From the NCBI GenBank assembly GCA_030696545.1, contig JAUYSA010000499.1, positions 1 to 6,653 on the forward strand: 6,653 bases of DNA, read 5' to 3'. The DNA comes from Hyphomonadaceae bacterium. Its GTDB lineage: Bacteria > Pseudomonadota > Alphaproteobacteria > Caulobacterales > Hyphomonadaceae. The notes below the pieces were generated by a model. It saw only the letters and a list, made by a program, of their open reading frames with translations. It searched no databases and was not told the DNA's origin. Positions within the stretch are counted from its first letter, which is position 1. Each line of letters begins with the position of its first letter. The position numbers and the translations under genes were made by a program. Positions 6,098-6,653 of the stretch are shown piece after piece.

Positions 6098-6115
6098 ATG
6101 GGGGTATCAAATCAA
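6088..6115 (-). promoter_or_regulatory. Candidate ATPase-operon promoter
   Basis: On the minus strand TTGATT (6115-6110) and TATATA (6093-6088) are separated by 16 bp, giving a short leader of roughly 25-30 bases to the ATG at 6054. The spacer is largely filled by the operator dyad at 6091-6107, so a bound repressor would block polymerase. Confidence 0.55.
6091..6107. promoter_or_regulatory. CsoR-type operator dyad
   Basis: ATACCC (6091-6096) and GGGTAT (6102-6107) form a perfect inverted repeat around the five-base spacer TATGG. CsoR/RcnR/FrmR-family repressors bind such G/C-tract sites flanked by AT ends. The site is centred in the csoR-ATPase divergent region and overlaps both candidate promoters, so one binding event could control both genes. 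Confidence 0.7.
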
Positions 6116-6132
6116 GTACCCGGGAGGGGTGT
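6116..6132. promoter_or_regulatory. Imperfect second operator-like dyad at the csoR leader
   Basis: GTACCC (6116-6121) and GGGTGT (6127-6132), again with a five-base spacer, resemble the main operator at a centre-to-centre distance of 25 bp. The right half matches the ideal complement at four of six bases. It overlaps the csoR ribosome-binding site, so part of the G-rich sequence is explained by that alone. Confidence 0.25.
6122..6129 (+). promoter_or_regulatory. Ribosome-binding site deciding the csoR start
   Basis: GGGAGGGG ends five bases before the ATG at 6135. The frame is open further upstream to 5970, but that part is antisense to the ATPase gene and has no family similarity, so 6135 is the start. 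Confidence 0.75.
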
Positions 6133-6134
6133 AT

Positions 6135-6401
6135 ATGGAAAGATCGGTATCCGAGAAGGTTCTGAAGAGTTTGAACCGGGTAGAGGGGCAGGTTCGCGGC
6201 ATTGCAAAAATGGTCGAAGAGGACCGCTATTGCATTGATGTCGTAACGCAGATCGAAGCCGCCCGTGCTGCATTGGCCCGCATCGAAAGTGACCTGCTGC
6301 GGCAACATCTCGGACATTGCGTCCATCGAGCCATGAACTCGAAGAACGCGTCAGAGCAAGAAAAGGTCATCGAAGAATTAGTCGGTGTCTTCCGGAGGTA
6401 G
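6135..6401 (+). CDS. csoR: Copper-sensing transcriptional repressor, CsoR family
   Basis: This 88-residue all-helical DNA-binding protein belongs to the CsoR/RcnR/FrmR family (DUF156). The family opening (SEKVLKSLNRVEGQVRGIAKMVEEDRYC) and the central IEAARAALARIESDLLRQHL helix are clear. The copper triad Cys33, His58 and Cys62 is present, with His-x3-Cys spacing as in CsoR Cys36/His61/Cys65. This favours Cu(I) over the nickel sensor RcnR (Cys-His-His) and over the formaldehyde sensor FrmR, which lacks the second Cys. The protein should repress its own gene and the divergent ATPase operon through the dyad at 6091-6107 and leave DNA when Cu(I) binds. Length is typical. The frmR/rcnR alternative is less likely given the ligands and neighbours. 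Confidence 0.9.
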   Translation: MERSVSEKVLKSLNRVEGQVRGIAKMVEEDRYCIDVVTQIEAARAALARIESDLLRQHLGHCVHRAMNSKNASEQEKVIEELVGVFRR

Positions 6402-6419
6402 GTTTGGCCGCAGAAGCGT

Positions 6420-6446
6420 GGGGCTAGCAGCTGTCAGGTTAGCCCC
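6420..6446 (+). terminator. Hairpin downstream of csoR, possible terminator
   Basis: GGGGCTA (6420-6426) pairs perfectly with TAGCCCC (6440-6446). The stem extends inward by a G-T wobble and a C-G pair around a nine-base loop. It starts 19 bases after the csoR stop, a typical terminator position. No T-run follows on the plus strand, so it may be an imperfect intrinsic terminator or a 3'-end stabiliser. Confidence 0.45.
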
Positions 6447-6653
6447 ATCAGCGAAGGCACTCTCACATCACCCCTCGCAGCGGGCCAAATCGTTTAGAAA
6501 CTCCAATAGTTCCTCGCGGCGCAAAAGGCGTCATTTGCCACTGCTAGCGGTTTTGTCTTTCCCTGACAGCGCCAGCATTCTGAAGACGCAAGCGACAGGT
6601 TGCTAGGTTTCAAGAGTCGAGCGTCAACGCAGGGCGCGTGCGATGGCCTGATT
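6447..6653. other. Right-end region without a convincing complete gene; protein-like minus-strand fragments
   Basis: No complete gene with a start and ribosome-binding site is seen here. Three minus-strand stretches look somewhat protein-like. The first is a frame open from the right edge to a TAA at 6496-6494, 52 residues including a Cys-Trp-Arg-Cys pair. The second is a frame ending at a TGA at 6626-6624 after AIARALR. The third is a 20-residue stretch at 6530-6468 (RREELLEFLNDLARCEG) bounded by stops. At most one of the first two can be the end of a real gene entering from the right. The third could be a frameshifted remnant. A plus-strand open frame over 6385-6606 is Ser/Arg-rich and judged spurious. 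Confidence 0.25.

Noticed and set aside
5970..6134. N-terminal extension of the csoR frame
   Set aside because: It is antisense to the ATPase coding start and spans the promoter region. The CsoR family begins at 6135, behind a strong ribosome-binding site.
1..6653. tRNA, rRNA, CRISPR array, insertion sequence or transposase
   Set aside because: No regularly spaced repeats, no tRNA-like cloverleaf or TTC-motif pattern noticed, and no transposase-like translation. Almost all of 336-6401 is explained by metal-handling genes and their control region.

Overview
The window carries a copper-handling gene cluster from a moderately high-GC Gram-negative bacterium. Signal peptides and periplasmic proteins show a two-membrane envelope. 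The short alpha-type CopC and CopD, a CnrYXH-like sigma cassette and a YHS-containing copper ATPase suggest an alphaproteobacterium (inference; genus not determinable here). Nothing proves plasmid, transposon or chromosome.

Layout. Positions 1-311 hold an open frame, possibly the end of a gene entering from the left, with no recognisable product. Positions 336-821 (+) encode a secreted NTF2/DUF4440-like protein. It converges, with only 6 bp between stops, on a long minus-strand block. Read in its own 5'->3' direction (right to left), that block is: a Cu(I) P1B-ATPase (6054-3574), copC (3470-3114), copD (3109-2258), a 145-bp gap, then an overlapping three-gene sigma cassette: anti-sigma Y (2112-1837), periplasmic metal sensor X (1840-1400) and ECF sigma factor H (1403-828). 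A csoR-family repressor (6135-6401, +) is divergent from the ATPase. The 80 bp between them holds back-to-back promoters and a clear operator dyad. The right end (6402-6653) has a hairpin after csoR and then no convincing complete gene.

How the parts probably work together (inference from families). CsoR senses cytoplasmic Cu(I), releases the shared operator and de-represses itself and the ATPase, which pumps Cu(I) to the periplasm. CopC binds periplasmic Cu(II), and CopD is its inner-membrane partner. The YXH cassette adds a second, periplasmic metal-sensing channel: X senses metal, Y holds the sigma factor H at the membrane, and H directs transcription once released.

The main surprise is that X keeps all five metal ligands of the nickel/cobalt sensor CnrX at a constant offset of two residues. 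Yet the cassette lies among copper genes, with no CnrCBA-type efflux pump visible in the window. A second point is the ATPase N-terminus, which has no CxxC HMA domain but a YHS domain, a Cys/His-rich linker and a Cys-Met-His heavy-metal-binding module.
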